From: Marinoscillum sp049115815 | GTDB taxonomy: Bacteria; Bacteroidota; Bacteroidia; Cytophagales; Cyclobacteriaceae | Assembly: GCA_049115815.1 (NCBI GenBank) | Contig: JAGDZO010000014.1 | Span: 178,032-242,031 of the forward strand | Direction: 5' to 3' | Length of the DNA: 64,000 bases | Part shown: piece after piece, positions 18,489 through 27,786 of the stretch | How the letters are laid out: each line of letters opens with the position of its first letter | Position numbering within the stretch: position 1 is the stretch's first letter | The notes under the pieces: model-generated | The model's input: only the letters and a program-made list of their open reading frames with translations | The model's database searches: none | Told to the model about the DNA's origin: nothing | Position numbers and translations under genes: made by a program

Positions 18489-19706
18489 CTACTGCTTTAT
18501 TAATTTTTGACTTCTTTTGCTACCATCTGCAAATTGAATATTCAGTAGGTATGTTCCATGATTTAAAGCACTCACATTTAGCTTTTTACTTATTGGAGAT
18601 GCAAACCGGATTGCTTCTTGTCCATTCAAGTGATAGATGATAATCTCTTGAATACCCAATGAAGATTGAATTGAGACTTCACTTAAACAAGGGTTGGGAG
18701 AGATACGGAAATCTTCTGTATCTATCTTCAGTACTTCTGCTACATAGTCAGGATCAACAACAGGCTTGTATGTTCTAATCCAATCCACTTTCAAAGTGTG
18801 ACCTTCAGTGTCTGCAAGTTCCTGATTGGTAGGCGTGACACCCTGATTCGATCTCCAATCCTGATCTTCTGCGTCTATGATGATATCCATAGGTTTGTTC
18901 AAACCTGTTCTCGTATCATTATTAGTATCTCCTGGATTTACTGAATTGGTGTGATAGACCGGATCAATTTCATCCTTTCCTTCTTTCTTAGTCACTAATT
19001 TGCCATCTATATAATAGTAGAGGTGCCACGGATCTTTCCAATAGACTCCATAGGTATGATAATCGTCTTTCCAAAGTATGTTCTTTCCACTTTCTTTAAC
19101 AGTTACCCATGTGGGATTGCCAGGAGAAGTATCGTCTTTAGGCTGCCAATCTGTAAATGGCTGACGAATAAATACGTGATGGCTCATATGCATTCGCTGG
19201 GCAAACCATGTGAGATCTTTCTGTGAATTAGCCGAATACGGTGAGCCATATCCCTCCATAAAGTCAATCTCTTGAGTATCATCCGGACTGAGTAACCACA
19301 AGGCATTAGCCAATACTGAGTTCATGATTTTGGCACGTCCTTCGATATATACAGGATATACTATCGTCTCATTGGAATGAATAATTCCGAGATTTACTTG
19401 GTTGGTACCTGCTCTATTGGAGGTCAATTTCAACTCACCATCCTCAACCAATGAATTCTGCCTTCTCCAAATGGTAAGTCCTGGCCCTGACCAATCGTTG
19501 TGATACCAATCATCCCATTTTTGAAGAAATTCCTCTGATTTTGGAGCGCGTGGTGATGTATAATTGAAGTCATCTGACACAGACTCTTGAAGCTCCCACT
19601 TCATCCCTGGTTCTAACTCGGCAGGTACTGGGATGTCCTTCCAGTCTTGCGCATTAACAAAACCATTAATTAACAATAGGAATAATAAAATATGGACTTT
19701 ACGCAT
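18489..19706 (-). CDS. GH16-family beta-agarase with T9SS sorting domain
   Basis: A 405-residue secreted enzyme: signal peptide (to VNAQ), GH16 jelly roll (about 20-315) and a T9SS type A C-terminal sorting domain (about 333-405, ISPNP then KLIKQ at the end). The catalytic motif is EIDFME with Glu146, Asp148 and Glu151. Segments HNDWSGPGLTIW, WLLSPDDTQE, RMHMSHHVFIR and KPMDIIIDAEDQDWR agree closely with remembered beta-agarases of the Zobellia AgaA/AgaB type, so this is the most specific substrate clue in the window: agarose beta-1,4 bonds. The sorting domain implies cell-surface or released enzyme. It lies 16 bp downstream of a GH29 gene and upstream of the porphyranase-like GH16, so the three form one operon. 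Confidence 0.93.
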   Translation of the reverse strand: MRKVHILLFLLLINGFVNAQDWKDIPVPAELEPGMKWELQESVSDDFNYTSPRAPKSEEFLQKWDDWYHNDWSGPGLTIWRRQNSLVEDGELKLTSNRAGTNQVNLGIIHSNETIVYPVYIEGRAKIMNSVLANALWLLSPDDTQEIDFMEGYGSPYSANSQKDLTWFAQRMHMSHHVFIRQPFTDWQPKDDTSPGNPTWVTVKESGKNILWKDDYHTYGVYWKDPWHLYYYIDGKLVTKKEGKDEIDPVYHTNSVNPGDTNNDTRTGLNKPMDIIIDAEDQDWRSNQGVTPTNQELADTEGHTLKVDWIRTYKPVVDPDYVAEVLKIDTEDFRISPNPCLSEVSIQSSLGIQEIIIYHLNGQEAIRFASPISKKLNVSALNHGTYLLNIQFADGSKRSQKLIKQ

Positions 19707-19722
19707 TGATTAATAAATATGT

Positions 19723-21252
19723 CTACTGCAGTTCTAATTTGAAAACATTGGCCAACCCACTCAATGCAACATCCGGCACAGTAAACTCGTGATGCTTCTC
19801 CTCTTTTACCCACTCCACTTCCTTACCAGATTTCAGTTCAATAATTCTTTTTACAGGTGTAGCAGGCCCGTAACCAATATTGCTAAACTTCTCTAGTTTT
19901 ATCACCTCTCCTACTTCTGGTTTGCCAAGTACAAACACGTACATTGACTTTTTGTCTTTTGAGCAGGTATATCTTATATCACTGGCAGAATATTCAACCT
20001 TAGCAGATTGACCTCCATGTGCTCCTTCAGCCGCGTTGGCTTTTCCAAAACCGTAAGTATGAAAAGGTACTGTGCCATAAACAGCTTCTCCATACTCCTT
20101 CAACCAACTCCCAACTGATAAAAGTACATCTCTTTGTCCTTGATTGATGGTTCCGTCAGCCATAGGCGAAATATTAAATAACACCACACCATTCTTGCTC
20201 CAAACATCGATCATATTGCGGAGTACTACTTCTGGAGTCTTGTAGACCTGCCCTTCTGTATAGCACCAGCTCCCTTTATCGCTAATGGTCACATCAGTCA
20301 TCCACACATTTTCTGAGACATCTTTTTTACCTCCCTGCTCTATATCCAATACGCTCATTGTCTTAGGAAGATCATCGTGCTTCGCCACAATCACAGCTTC
20401 TTGACCTGTCTTTCGAGCATTATTTAAATAATAAGCCGACATTTCTTTGATCTTATTCTCTGATACATGGTTGAGCCAAACGTCATACCATATCAGATCT
20501 GGAGAATACTTATCAACCACTTCATTGACTTGGTCTAACCAATATTGATCAAATTCTTCCTGTCCCATATTACCATAGAATTTTCTTAAATCAGGATCTT
20601 CCGATGATGTGGGATAATCAGGATGGTAAGCATAATGACTATTGTATGTTGCCCATTTGGAAGAATCTCCATCGTGTCTTTGTCTGAGTCGGGCGTGGTG
20701 AAATGATGCCATTGTCTTGATATTACGTTTCTTCAATGCGGCAAACATCTCCCCAGTAATATCTTTTTTGGGTCCCATATCCGCAGCATTCCATGGATTC
20801 ACTTCGCTATCCCACATGGCAAAACCGTCATGATGCTGTGCTACCGGACCTGCGAATTTTACGCCAGCCTGATCAAACAAATCAGCCCATTCTTCAGCAT
20901 CAAAATTCTCCGCCGTAAACATTGGGATAAAATCGTGGTAGCCAAACTCCTCCAATTTACCATATTTGGCCTCATGATAAGCTGCGAAATCAGGCTTGTC
21001 GTTACGATACAAAAAGTACGGATACCATTCTGTACCATAGGCTGGCACACTATAAACACCCCAATGAAAATATATTCCCAACTTCGAGTCGCTAAACCAT
21101 TCTGGAGTAGCGTTATGATTGGCCAAACTTTCCCAATCCGCAGAGTATATTTCTTCTTTTTCTATTGGGGCGGTATTGGCAGTGCTACAACGATATGTTA
21201 AAGCACTGAAAAAAATGAGTGCAAAGATTATGCTTAGGATTTGTTTGGTCAT
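19723..21252 (-). CDS. GH29-family alpha-L-fucosidase or alpha-L-galactosidase, second copy
   Basis: A 509-residue exported GH29 enzyme. Its N-terminus has a hydrophobic segment followed by YRCST; the Cys could be lipidated, though the lipobox is weak. Landmarks are WFSDSKLGIYFHWG, SVPAYGTEWYP, AQHHDGF and the nucleophile Asp257 in LIWYDVW. A C-terminal beta domain closes the protein. It is paralogous to the GH29 genes at 9241-10749 and 47714-49258 but differs in the pocket segments, which suggests division of labour, for example between sulfated, methylated or differently linked L-sugars. It is the first gene of the operon with two GH16 genes. A -7 box (21301-21294) and G-run repeats (21385-21420) lie upstream. 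Confidence 0.92.
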   Translation of the reverse strand: MTKQILSIIFALIFFSALTYRCSTANTAPIEKEEIYSADWESLANHNATPEWFSDSKLGIYFHWGVYSVPAYGTEWYPYFLYRNDKPDFAAYHEAKYGKLEEFGYHDFIPMFTAENFDAEEWADLFDQAGVKFAGPVAQHHDGFAMWDSEVNPWNAADMGPKKDITGEMFAALKKRNIKTMASFHHARLRQRHDGDSSKWATYNSHYAYHPDYPTSSEDPDLRKFYGNMGQEEFDQYWLDQVNEVVDKYSPDLIWYDVWLNHVSENKIKEMSAYYLNNARKTGQEAVIVAKHDDLPKTMSVLDIEQGGKKDVSENVWMTDVTISDKGSWCYTEGQVYKTPEVVLRNMIDVWSKNGVVLFNISPMADGTINQGQRDVLLSVGSWLKEYGEAVYGTVPFHTYGFGKANAAEGAHGGQSAKVEYSASDIRYTCSKDKKSMYVFVLGKPEVGEVIKLEKFSNIGYGPATPVKRIIELKSGKEVEWVKEEKHHEFTVPDVALSGLANVFKLELQ

Positions 21253-21293
21253 TGATGTCAGCCTTAAGAATTTATTGGTCTATTTTCTATAAA

Positions 21294-21301
21294 CAAATAT
21301 A
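21294..21301 (-). promoter_or_regulatory. Candidate -7 box for the GH29-GH16-GH16 operon
   Basis: The minus strand reads TATATTTG, an exact match to the Bacteroidota TAnnTTTG element. Transcription would begin about 35-40 bases before the GH29 ATG. The nearest TTG for a -33 element is about 25 bp further upstream, slightly beyond the usual spacing, so the call is tentative. Confidence 0.4.
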
Positions 21302-21384
21302 TTTTTTAGGATTCTTAAGGGATGATGCAATTTGGGACGTAGTTAGGGGACATTTCACTTACGTGCAGATAAATCCCATTTTAT

Positions 21385-21420
21385 AAGGGGTATTTACATC
21401 GATATTGAAGGGGTATTAAA
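21385..21420. repeat. Direct repeat AAGGGGTATT, candidate HTCS operator
   Basis: Two copies of AAGGGGTATT (21385-21394 and 21408-21417), each followed by an A/T-rich tail, stand 23 bp apart, about two helical turns. A weaker copy (TAGGGGACATTT) starts at 21344. They lie about 85-125 bp upstream of the candidate -7 box for the GH29-GH16-GH16 operon. The same core is found in the GH2/haloperoxidase divergent region (13481-13491), and related G-runs lie in front of susC (56021-56072). Spaced direct repeats suit an activator of the AraC class such as the HTCS in this locus; this link is inference. Confidence 0.45.
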
Positions 21421-21464
21421 TTGATACCACCAATTCAGTAAAACCAATAGAAGTTAAATTCTGA

Positions 21465-23312
21465 CTAACCTAAATACTCTAAGCGCCTCTTTACCTGATT
21501 GTTTTCGCGGCATTTAGTATTCATTTTAGATAAGTCTATGCTTACATTCACTTGTTTAAAGTCCTTCAAGTAGGTCATCATATTCAATATGAGCAAGGCT
21601 TCCATTGGGCTCTCAGCTTCGTAAAGCAGCTGACTTATTGCATTTGGTTTTAAGTTCTCAGAGATCACTAGAAAGAGTGTAGCTTGAGCCCTCACATAAG
21701 AATCATCTTGACCTGAAGCAATTTCTTTTATTTTAGAAACCATCTCTTCATCAGAAAATCCCAACATTGAACAAGATCCTATCAACGCCCAATACTTTTC
21801 TATAGGATCCGAAGCATCCAGTGCTTCTTTGATCTTACCCAGACGTTCCTCTGGTTGAGCTAACTGTATATTGGCTATAGAAAGATATTTTGAAATTTCT
21901 CTCTTATGCGATTGGCCAAAACTTACAGGGTTGGTAATCGCCTCCTCTAGCAAAATATGCTCTGGGAAAAACGAAAGATCAGGCATTTCTTTTATCCAAT
22001 CAAAGAGCAAGCTGCGCATTCTTAAAAGCTCACCTTTGTATTCAGGATGGTTTGCGAGATTGTTGGTTTCGTATGGATCAACACGCAAATCAAAAAGCAA
22101 CTCTGCTGGCTTACTTTCAAAAAAAGTAGATTGTACTTTGCTCAGTGATCCCTCTTTGTATGCCGTTACCCAATCCTGGTAAGCCAGTTGTTTATACCTG
22201 TAATTGTTCATCAGACCATCTGGGAGATAAGGCACAAAATTTCTAATGTATTTGAGATCACCGCTACGGACGGATCTTGCCATGTCATACTTCTCATCAA
22301 AACGATCAGCATAACCAAAGGCAACATTTTTTGGCGTCTTCAAAATGGATGTTCCATCCATTTGCTTGGGTATTTTGATACCGGCCAAGTCTAAGACTGT
22401 AGGAGCTAAATCTACAAAGCTCACAAACTGATCTGAAGAACTACCTATTTGCTGATTGACCAGATATTGATATTGCTCAGGAACATACATGACCATAGGT
22501 ACATGAAGCCCTGTTTCGTACAGATATCCTTTGCTACCGGGTAAAACTCCTCCATGATCTCCGTAATAAAATATAAGTGTGTTTTCTAACAATCCGTCTG
22601 CTTCCAGCTTACTTACCACCTCACCGACCAATGAATCCATCCTCTCCATGAGATCCCTGTAGCGCGCGTTGGTATACCTAAATATCTCTGTATTGGGGTG
22701 ATTGGGTAGTACGAAAGACTCTTCTACAGAATGGTCGGTAGGCTTGGATACTAAATCTTCTTCAGGAAAATGTAATCTTGATTCATGAGTAACTCCAATA
22801 TTGTGAACGTAAAAAAAAGGCTGGCCTTCTTTCCTATTTCTCCAGCTCGCCTTAGAGGACGACTCATCCCAGACACCATCGTTCTGAATAAAATTATAAT
22901 CCTCTTTGGCATTATTGACCGTATAATACCCTGCCTCTCTAAGATATGACGGGAACATCTGCAATGAATCGGGCAATGGAACAGGTTGATCTTTCCTATG
23001 AAACTGGGTTCCGGTTCTTGGGCCATAGCATCCTGAGATAATAGCTGAACGAGCTACACTACAAACAGCACCATTGGAAAAGGCTCTGGTATAGGTGACA
23101 CCTTTTTTGGCTAAAGCCTCTATATTAGGAGTCTCAGTACCATGCTCATCAAACAGCTTCAGGTAGTGTTTGGAGTTGTCCTCCGAAACGATCCAAACGA
23201 TATTGGGTGGAGACAAGGGTGAGCTTTCCTTACAACCAAAAATCAATAGTGTAAGTGATAATATAACAACCATTCTGAGTCCTTCTTTTTCTAAAATTCT
23301 TTTTACGGTCAT
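21465..23312 (-). CDS. S1-family sulfatase, lipoprotein, with CSVAR active-site motif and helical C-terminus
   Basis: A 615-residue sulfatase with a lipobox (LIFGC). The formylglycine site Cys84 sits in CSVAR, not the usual CxPSR or CxASR, and the GKWH segment is replaced by NNAKEDYN, the K-x-DYN variant of some sulfatase subfamilies. The metal site retains DNSK and GDHGG. After the sulfatase domain (about 35-470) a helical extension (about 475-615) looks like HEAT-type repeats. The ATG at 23312 was chosen because earlier in-frame ATGs fall inside the upstream sulfatase gene; ATG 23273 is also possible. It is last of four consecutive sulfatase genes. It should be a periplasmic exo-sulfatase on the PUL glycan; position specificity is unknown. 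Confidence 0.9.
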   Translation of the reverse strand: MTVKRILEKEGLRMVVILSLTLLIFGCKESSPLSPPNIVWIVSEDNSKHYLKLFDEHGTETPNIEALAKKGVTYTRAFSNGAVCSVARSAIISGCYGPRTGTQFHRKDQPVPLPDSLQMFPSYLREAGYYTVNNAKEDYNFIQNDGVWDESSSKASWRNRKEGQPFFYVHNIGVTHESRLHFPEEDLVSKPTDHSVEESFVLPNHPNTEIFRYTNARYRDLMERMDSLVGEVVSKLEADGLLENTLIFYYGDHGGVLPGSKGYLYETGLHVPMVMYVPEQYQYLVNQQIGSSSDQFVSFVDLAPTVLDLAGIKIPKQMDGTSILKTPKNVAFGYADRFDEKYDMARSVRSGDLKYIRNFVPYLPDGLMNNYRYKQLAYQDWVTAYKEGSLSKVQSTFFESKPAELLFDLRVDPYETNNLANHPEYKGELLRMRSLLFDWIKEMPDLSFFPEHILLEEAITNPVSFGQSHKREISKYLSIANIQLAQPEERLGKIKEALDASDPIEKYWALIGSCSMLGFSDEEMVSKIKEIASGQDDSYVRAQATLFLVISENLKPNAISQLLYEAESPMEALLILNMMTYLKDFKQVNVSIDLSKMNTKCRENNQVKRRLEYLG

Positions 23313-23319
23313 CTTTCTA

Positions 23320-24744
23320 TCAGTTTCTTGCACCATTACTCCCTTTCGCGGCAGCATCAATCCAACCTTGGCGTTTCGATTCTTCCTTTAGCACGTTTTC
23401 AGCATGGGGGTCTTGCCATTTGGCTGGAATTGTTCCTTCATTCCAATTGTCAAAGGCTTGAGCTAGCTCATTTACTTTATCTGGCATTTCGGCAGCTAGG
23501 TTGTTTTGCTCGTAAGGGTCGATTGCCAAATCGAATAGTAAATATTTCTGCTTGTATCCAGACCAAATCAGTTTATAATCACCTTTTCTAACAGCACGTC
23601 CTGCTCCATCAGAATATCTCCAATAAAGGTCTTCATGAGGTCTTTTATGATCCTGGCCCTTCAGAAATGGGAGCATATCTACTCCATCCAACGTTTGAGC
23701 TTCAGTATACTCAACATCAGCTGCCTTTAGAATCGTCGGGTATATGTCCAAAGCAGATATTGGTTGGTCATATACGTTTCCATTATCTAACTGAGCTGGC
23801 CATGAAACCAAAAATGGCACCCTAATGCCTCCTTCAAACAGCATCCCTTTATGACCTCTGAATGGATGACTGCTTGCACCATTAAGTGCCGCACCATTAT
23901 CACTATAAAAGAATATCAACGTATTCTCATACTCTCCTGTCTCTTTTAATTTTTCAATTACTTGACCTATGCCTTTGTCCATAGCATAGACCATCGCTCC
24001 ATAAACTGCTCTTTGACCATCTTCCTGATGATCCATGACTTTGAGATATTCATTCGGTGACTGCAGAGGACTATGGGGTGCATTGTATGCCAAATACATG
24101 AAAAACGGATCATCATCTTTACTATATTGATCTATATAGGAGACGGCCTCTCGCGAAAAATCATCTGTCAGGTAGCTTATTTCTTCTATAGGTACTATTT
24201 GTCCATTGTGCAATATTCCGTGCACTGCGCCTTTCTTTCCTGTGTTTCCCCAGTAGCTTAATCCCCCACCAATAAAGCCATACCAATCATCAAAACCCTG
24301 ATTATTAGGCCAATACTGAGAGGAATCCCCTAAATGCCATTTTCCAATAGCGCATGTCCGATAACCAACCTTCTGCAGAGCTTCAGAAATCAGTAATTCT
24401 TCCACAGGTAATCCATCATCCTTGGTAGCTATTTGATATGGTATATTGTTTTCATGACCGAATCTCTGCTGATAGCGTCCAGTTAATAGACCCGCCCTAC
24501 TTGGACTACAATACGGATGTGAGGCGTATCCTTGGGTCATCACCACTCCTTCGGCAGCAAGTGCATCGAGATTAGGGGTTGGGATATCAGTACAACCGTT
24601 AAATCCTACATCTCCCCAGCCTTGATCGTCTGAAAGGATAATCAATACATTGGGTCTGGATGAGTTTGACTCTTGCTGAGCTAATACTACAAAACAGCTC
24701 AATGTCAACAATAGTGTGAATAGTAAGATTCTAGTAGTTTTCAT
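23320..24744 (-). CDS. S1-family sulfatase (arylsulfatase A-like)
   Basis: A 474-residue exported sulfatase. The signal peptide ends near VLAQQ. The domain opens with SDDQGWGDVG, and Cys79 in CSPSR is the formylglycine precursor; GKWHLGD and YSDNGA complete the active site. Calcium ligands are thus of the DN type, as in arylsulfatase A-like exo-sulfatases. The ATG at 24744 is used since it leads into the signal peptide and leaves one base after the upstream stop (TGA at 24748-24746). It belongs to the four-sulfatase operon. It is more closely related in motifs to the sulfatase at 27949-29733 than to its direct neighbours, so the cluster is not a simple tandem duplication. Confidence 0.92.
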   Translation of the reverse strand: MKTTRILLFTLLLTLSCFVVLAQQESNSSRPNVLIILSDDQGWGDVGFNGCTDIPTPNLDALAAEGVVMTQGYASHPYCSPSRAGLLTGRYQQRFGHENNIPYQIATKDDGLPVEELLISEALQKVGYRTCAIGKWHLGDSSQYWPNNQGFDDWYGFIGGGLSYWGNTGKKGAVHGILHNGQIVPIEEISYLTDDFSREAVSYIDQYSKDDDPFFMYLAYNAPHSPLQSPNEYLKVMDHQEDGQRAVYGAMVYAMDKGIGQVIEKLKETGEYENTLIFFYSDNGAALNGASSHPFRGHKGMLFEGGIRVPFLVSWPAQLDNGNVYDQPISALDIYPTILKAADVEYTEAQTLDGVDMLPFLKGQDHKRPHEDLYWRYSDGAGRAVRKGDYKLIWSGYKQKYLLFDLAIDPYEQNNLAAEMPDKVNELAQAFDNWNEGTIPAKWQDPHAENVLKEESKRQGWIDAAAKGSNGARN

Positions 24745-24745
24745 A

Positions 24746-26074
24746 TCAATCGAAGTAAGCACTATAAGTATCACTGAGATCTAAGGGATCGTTGACAATA
24801 GTCTGCCATTCCCTGAGTTCTTTTAATAATGGCGCAATCATATTACTCTCACTAGATGCTAAGTTGTTGGTTTCCCAAGGATCGATAGAAAGATCATAAA
24901 GTTCATAATCACCACTAATAGGATAATAAATAAGTTTATCCGAACCCTTCACAATTCCACGTTGGCTATCAAACATCGCAAGGTATATCGACGCTCTGCC
25001 ACTTGCTGATTCTTTGACTATAGGAATCAGGCTTTCAAATTGCATAAAATCCGGTTTTTGTAAACCAACCATTTCCAGCAAAGTCGGATATATATCTTGC
25101 AAATAGACTCGTTCATCAAACTGAACGCCTGTTGGCAAGTTGGGTGATTTAATAATCAGCGGTGCTGTGACGCTAGGCTCATAAAGGCAAACTTTTCCGG
25201 CAACTCCATTTTCACCAAAGCTGATGCCATGATCAGACATAAAGACGATTATGGATTCATCATAAATATCCTTTTCCTTAAGTGCTTTGATAATATCTCC
25301 TATACGATCATCCATATGTGTAACCATTGCATTGTTTTGCTGTCTCCTAGATCTCATGGTTGCAGCTTGAAGCGGATCAGATGTATAATTATACTCAATG
25401 TTTGGATTCAATGGCCCTTCGATTACACTTGGAGGCAATGGCATCCCTTCTGTAGGATATAGGTCATAGTAATATTGAGAAGTTTCGCGGGGAACATGCG
25501 GAGCATTGAAGGCCACATAGAGGAAAAATGGGTCTTCTGACTTATGGCTCTCAATAAAAGTCACAGCTTCCTGTCCAGTAATATCCGTCACATGCCCCTG
25601 TTCATGACGGTAAGTCTTTAGCTGTCCTGGCTGGATGCTCCCCAGCTCATCAAAAAGCTCACCTGGCTTCTTTCCCCAAGCATGCCATTTGCCAGTCATA
25701 TAAGTAGTATATCCAGCCTCTTTCAACAATTCCACCATAGATTTTGGAGCATTCTGTGTTGTGATTTTCTGTGAGTCCCAGAGGTACTTTCCGTAGAAAA
25801 GCATCGTCCTGCTTGGCACACATACTGCCGGTGACCAACACCCCATGTTGTAAGCACTGGTAAACGAAACCCCTTTTTTTGCCAACAAGTCAATGTTCGG
25901 CGTGACCATGTCAGGATTTCCAAATGCCCCTACCGCCTGATTGCTCTGATCGTCTGACTCAATAAAAATTATATTCGGTCGTGTCTGAGCTATCAAATTC
26001 GCGACCGTGAACATCATAGCCAGTAAAAAACATGCCTTCAAATGAATCCCTTTTATATCCATTGTCTTGATCAT
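24746..26074 (-). CDS. S1-family sulfatase
   Basis: A 442-residue exported sulfatase with a signal peptide ending NLIAQ. The active site is built from ESDDQS, Cys85 in CVPSR, TGKWHAWG and MSDHGISFGENG. Its length is at the short end for the family because the C-terminal subdomain is compact. The ATG at 26074 overlaps the TGA of the upstream sulfatase by four bases, so translation is probably coupled; ATG 26062 is an alternative. Like the other members of this operon it should act in the periplasm on sulfated galactan oligosaccharides. No specific subfamily can be named from the sequence alone. Confidence 0.91.
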   Translation of the reverse strand: MIKTMDIKGIHLKACFLLAMMFTVANLIAQTRPNIIFIESDDQSNQAVGAFGNPDMVTPNIDLLAKKGVSFTSAYNMGCWSPAVCVPSRTMLFYGKYLWDSQKITTQNAPKSMVELLKEAGYTTYMTGKWHAWGKKPGELFDELGSIQPGQLKTYRHEQGHVTDITGQEAVTFIESHKSEDPFFLYVAFNAPHVPRETSQYYYDLYPTEGMPLPPSVIEGPLNPNIEYNYTSDPLQAATMRSRRQQNNAMVTHMDDRIGDIIKALKEKDIYDESIIVFMSDHGISFGENGVAGKVCLYEPSVTAPLIIKSPNLPTGVQFDERVYLQDIYPTLLEMVGLQKPDFMQFESLIPIVKESASGRASIYLAMFDSQRGIVKGSDKLIYYPISGDYELYDLSIDPWETNNLASSESNMIAPLLKELREWQTIVNDPLDLSDTYSAYFD

Positions 26075-27786
26075 TTGCTAACTGCTCCATTGTCCGAAGT
26101 ATATCTCAATACTCGCGGATTACCTATTCCTCTAGCATTGATGAGTTGCATATACCACACCTCTCTCAATTCTTCCAACTTGCTAGTAAATTTTGGATCC
26201 AATGCAAGATTAACTCCCTCTTCAGGATCATTTGCGAGATTGTATAATTCTTCGAACGCAGGCACATGATCGATCAACGAAGATTCTGACAACATACGGT
26301 AATTGGCAATGTCTGAGTCGTGTACTCTGTAAAGCATTTCGTTCACGGGCATGCCTATCATTTTAGCCGTTTCTATTTTCCGTTGCGCTGATAATGTTTC
26401 GTTCTTATAATATCTGATATACTTCCATTCCTTGTCTTGCACCGCTTCACATTTTGGATTTCCAAATTGAGTTGACCAGAGATTTTCGGTAAATAAGTAT
26501 TGACGAATATCTTGTTCTTCACCATTCAAAAGGTTCATGAGACTCTTACCTTGATATCCCTTCGGAATATTCACTTTGGCCATTTCCAACATGGTAGGAG
26601 CAATATCTATGCTCTGAACTAGTGCATCCGATTTTCTTCCTCGAAGCTTTTTGCGTATGTAAGGATTGTATACAATCAAGGGAACATGGGTGGTCTGCTC
26701 ATAGCAAAACGCCTTACCTCCTAATCCAAATTGACCCATAAATAGACCATGATCTGAAGTGAATATGATAATCGTATTTTTGGCCAGCCCTTCTGACTCC
26801 AACCTTTCCCGTAACTGACCTATCATTCGATCAATTCCCGTCATGGCCTGATATTGTCTGATCATGCGCTCCTTGTTAGTTTCTGGAGTATCTACATAAT
26901 CATATCCTTGTTGGCGATCATCAGCTCTATGTATTTCTTTAGGAAGTTTTGGTTCTGTTATGTCCTGTTTGGCCATATAATATTTGGGCATTGGGATTTC
27001 CTTATCACGGTATAAGGACTTATATATATTATCATCGTTAGTCCTCTGCTGCATGGTGCTGGTACCTGCGCCATGCGGCAAATTGAAACAAACAGATAAC
27101 ATAAAAGGCTTGTCCTGAGGACGCTGTTCTAAAAATTTAACCGCGCCTTCCAACCGCTGTTCATTCGACAAAAAATCTTGAACTCCTTCACTTACCACCT
27201 CTACCTGAGTATCCTCCTCAGCACCAAGAAAGATGTCATGTACTTCCTTGGGATAAAATCTTAAATGGCCATGACCTGCATACCAATAGTCAAAACTCTT
27301 TTCCATTACACCGCTAGTATATCCTCCATCTCCAACAGGCACATGATTTTTACCTACCCAACCTGTATAGTATCCATTCTTCCTCAAGACCATTGGATAG
27401 CTGTCATCCCAGGCGTCTAAATCCATGCTGGTGCCTGAATTAAAATTGATTCCATGTTTTCGCTCATACTCACTCAACAAGATACTGGCACGACTTGGCG
27501 TACAAATGGCGCTGGTTATATGGGCATTGGTAAACAAAACTCCTTCTTGAGCCAATTGGTCCAAATGAGGAGTTTGAACCACCTCGTTCCCTGTGCAGCC
27601 CATCATCCCATAAGATTGATCATCAGTGAGAACGAATATAATATTAGGCCTGTCCTGAGAGTGTGCCTTTCCTACAAGGCAAGCGAAAAAACAGAGAAAC
27701 AGCAATAAGGCAGTCAATTTAATCGAGTTTCCATCGTGCACAAGTTCTTTTATAACCAGCGACCTGTCATTCTTCAAATTCGTCAT
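26071..27786 (-). CDS. S1-family sulfatase, first gene of the four-sulfatase operon
   Basis: About 571 residues from the start chosen here. Active-site segments are TDDQSYGMMG, Cys95 in CTPSR, GKNHVP in place of GKWH, and TSDHGLFMGQFG. The hydrophobic export signal is unusually far from any ATG: 22 polar residues precede it from ATG 27786, and in-frame ATGs further upstream (27816, 27834) would lengthen this. The true start is therefore uncertain. It is divergent from the sulfatase at 27949 and its stop overlaps the next sulfatase start. The GKNH variant hints at a different sugar recognition from its neighbours. It is expected to be a periplasmic exo-sulfatase. Confidence 0.9.
   Translation of the reverse strand: MTNLKNDRSLVIKELVHDGNSIKLTALLLFLCFFACLVGKAHSQDRPNIIFVLTDDQSYGMMGCTGNEVVQTPHLDQLAQEGVLFTNAHITSAICTPSRASILLSEYERKHGINFNSGTSMDLDAWDDSYPMVLRKNGYYTGWVGKNHVPVGDGGYTSGVMEKSFDYWYAGHGHLRFYPKEVHDIFLGAEEDTQVEVVSEGVQDFLSNEQRLEGAVKFLEQRPQDKPFMLSVCFNLPHGAGTSTMQQRTNDDNIYKSLYRDKEIPMPKYYMAKQDITEPKLPKEIHRADDRQQGYDYVDTPETNKERMIRQYQAMTGIDRMIGQLRERLESEGLAKNTIIIFTSDHGLFMGQFGLGGKAFCYEQTTHVPLIVYNPYIRKKLRGRKSDALVQSIDIAPTMLEMAKVNIPKGYQGKSLMNLLNGEEQDIRQYLFTENLWSTQFGNPKCEAVQDKEWKYIRYYKNETLSAQRKIETAKMIGMPVNEMLYRVHDSDIANYRMLSESSLIDHVPAFEELYNLANDPEEGVNLALDPKFTSKLEELREVWYMQLINARGIGNPRVLRYTSDNGAVSK

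Noticed and set aside
21465..27786. Four sulfatases as a recent tandem amplification
   Set aside because: Active-site segments and lengths differ strongly between neighbours, so old divergence or separate acquisition is more likely.
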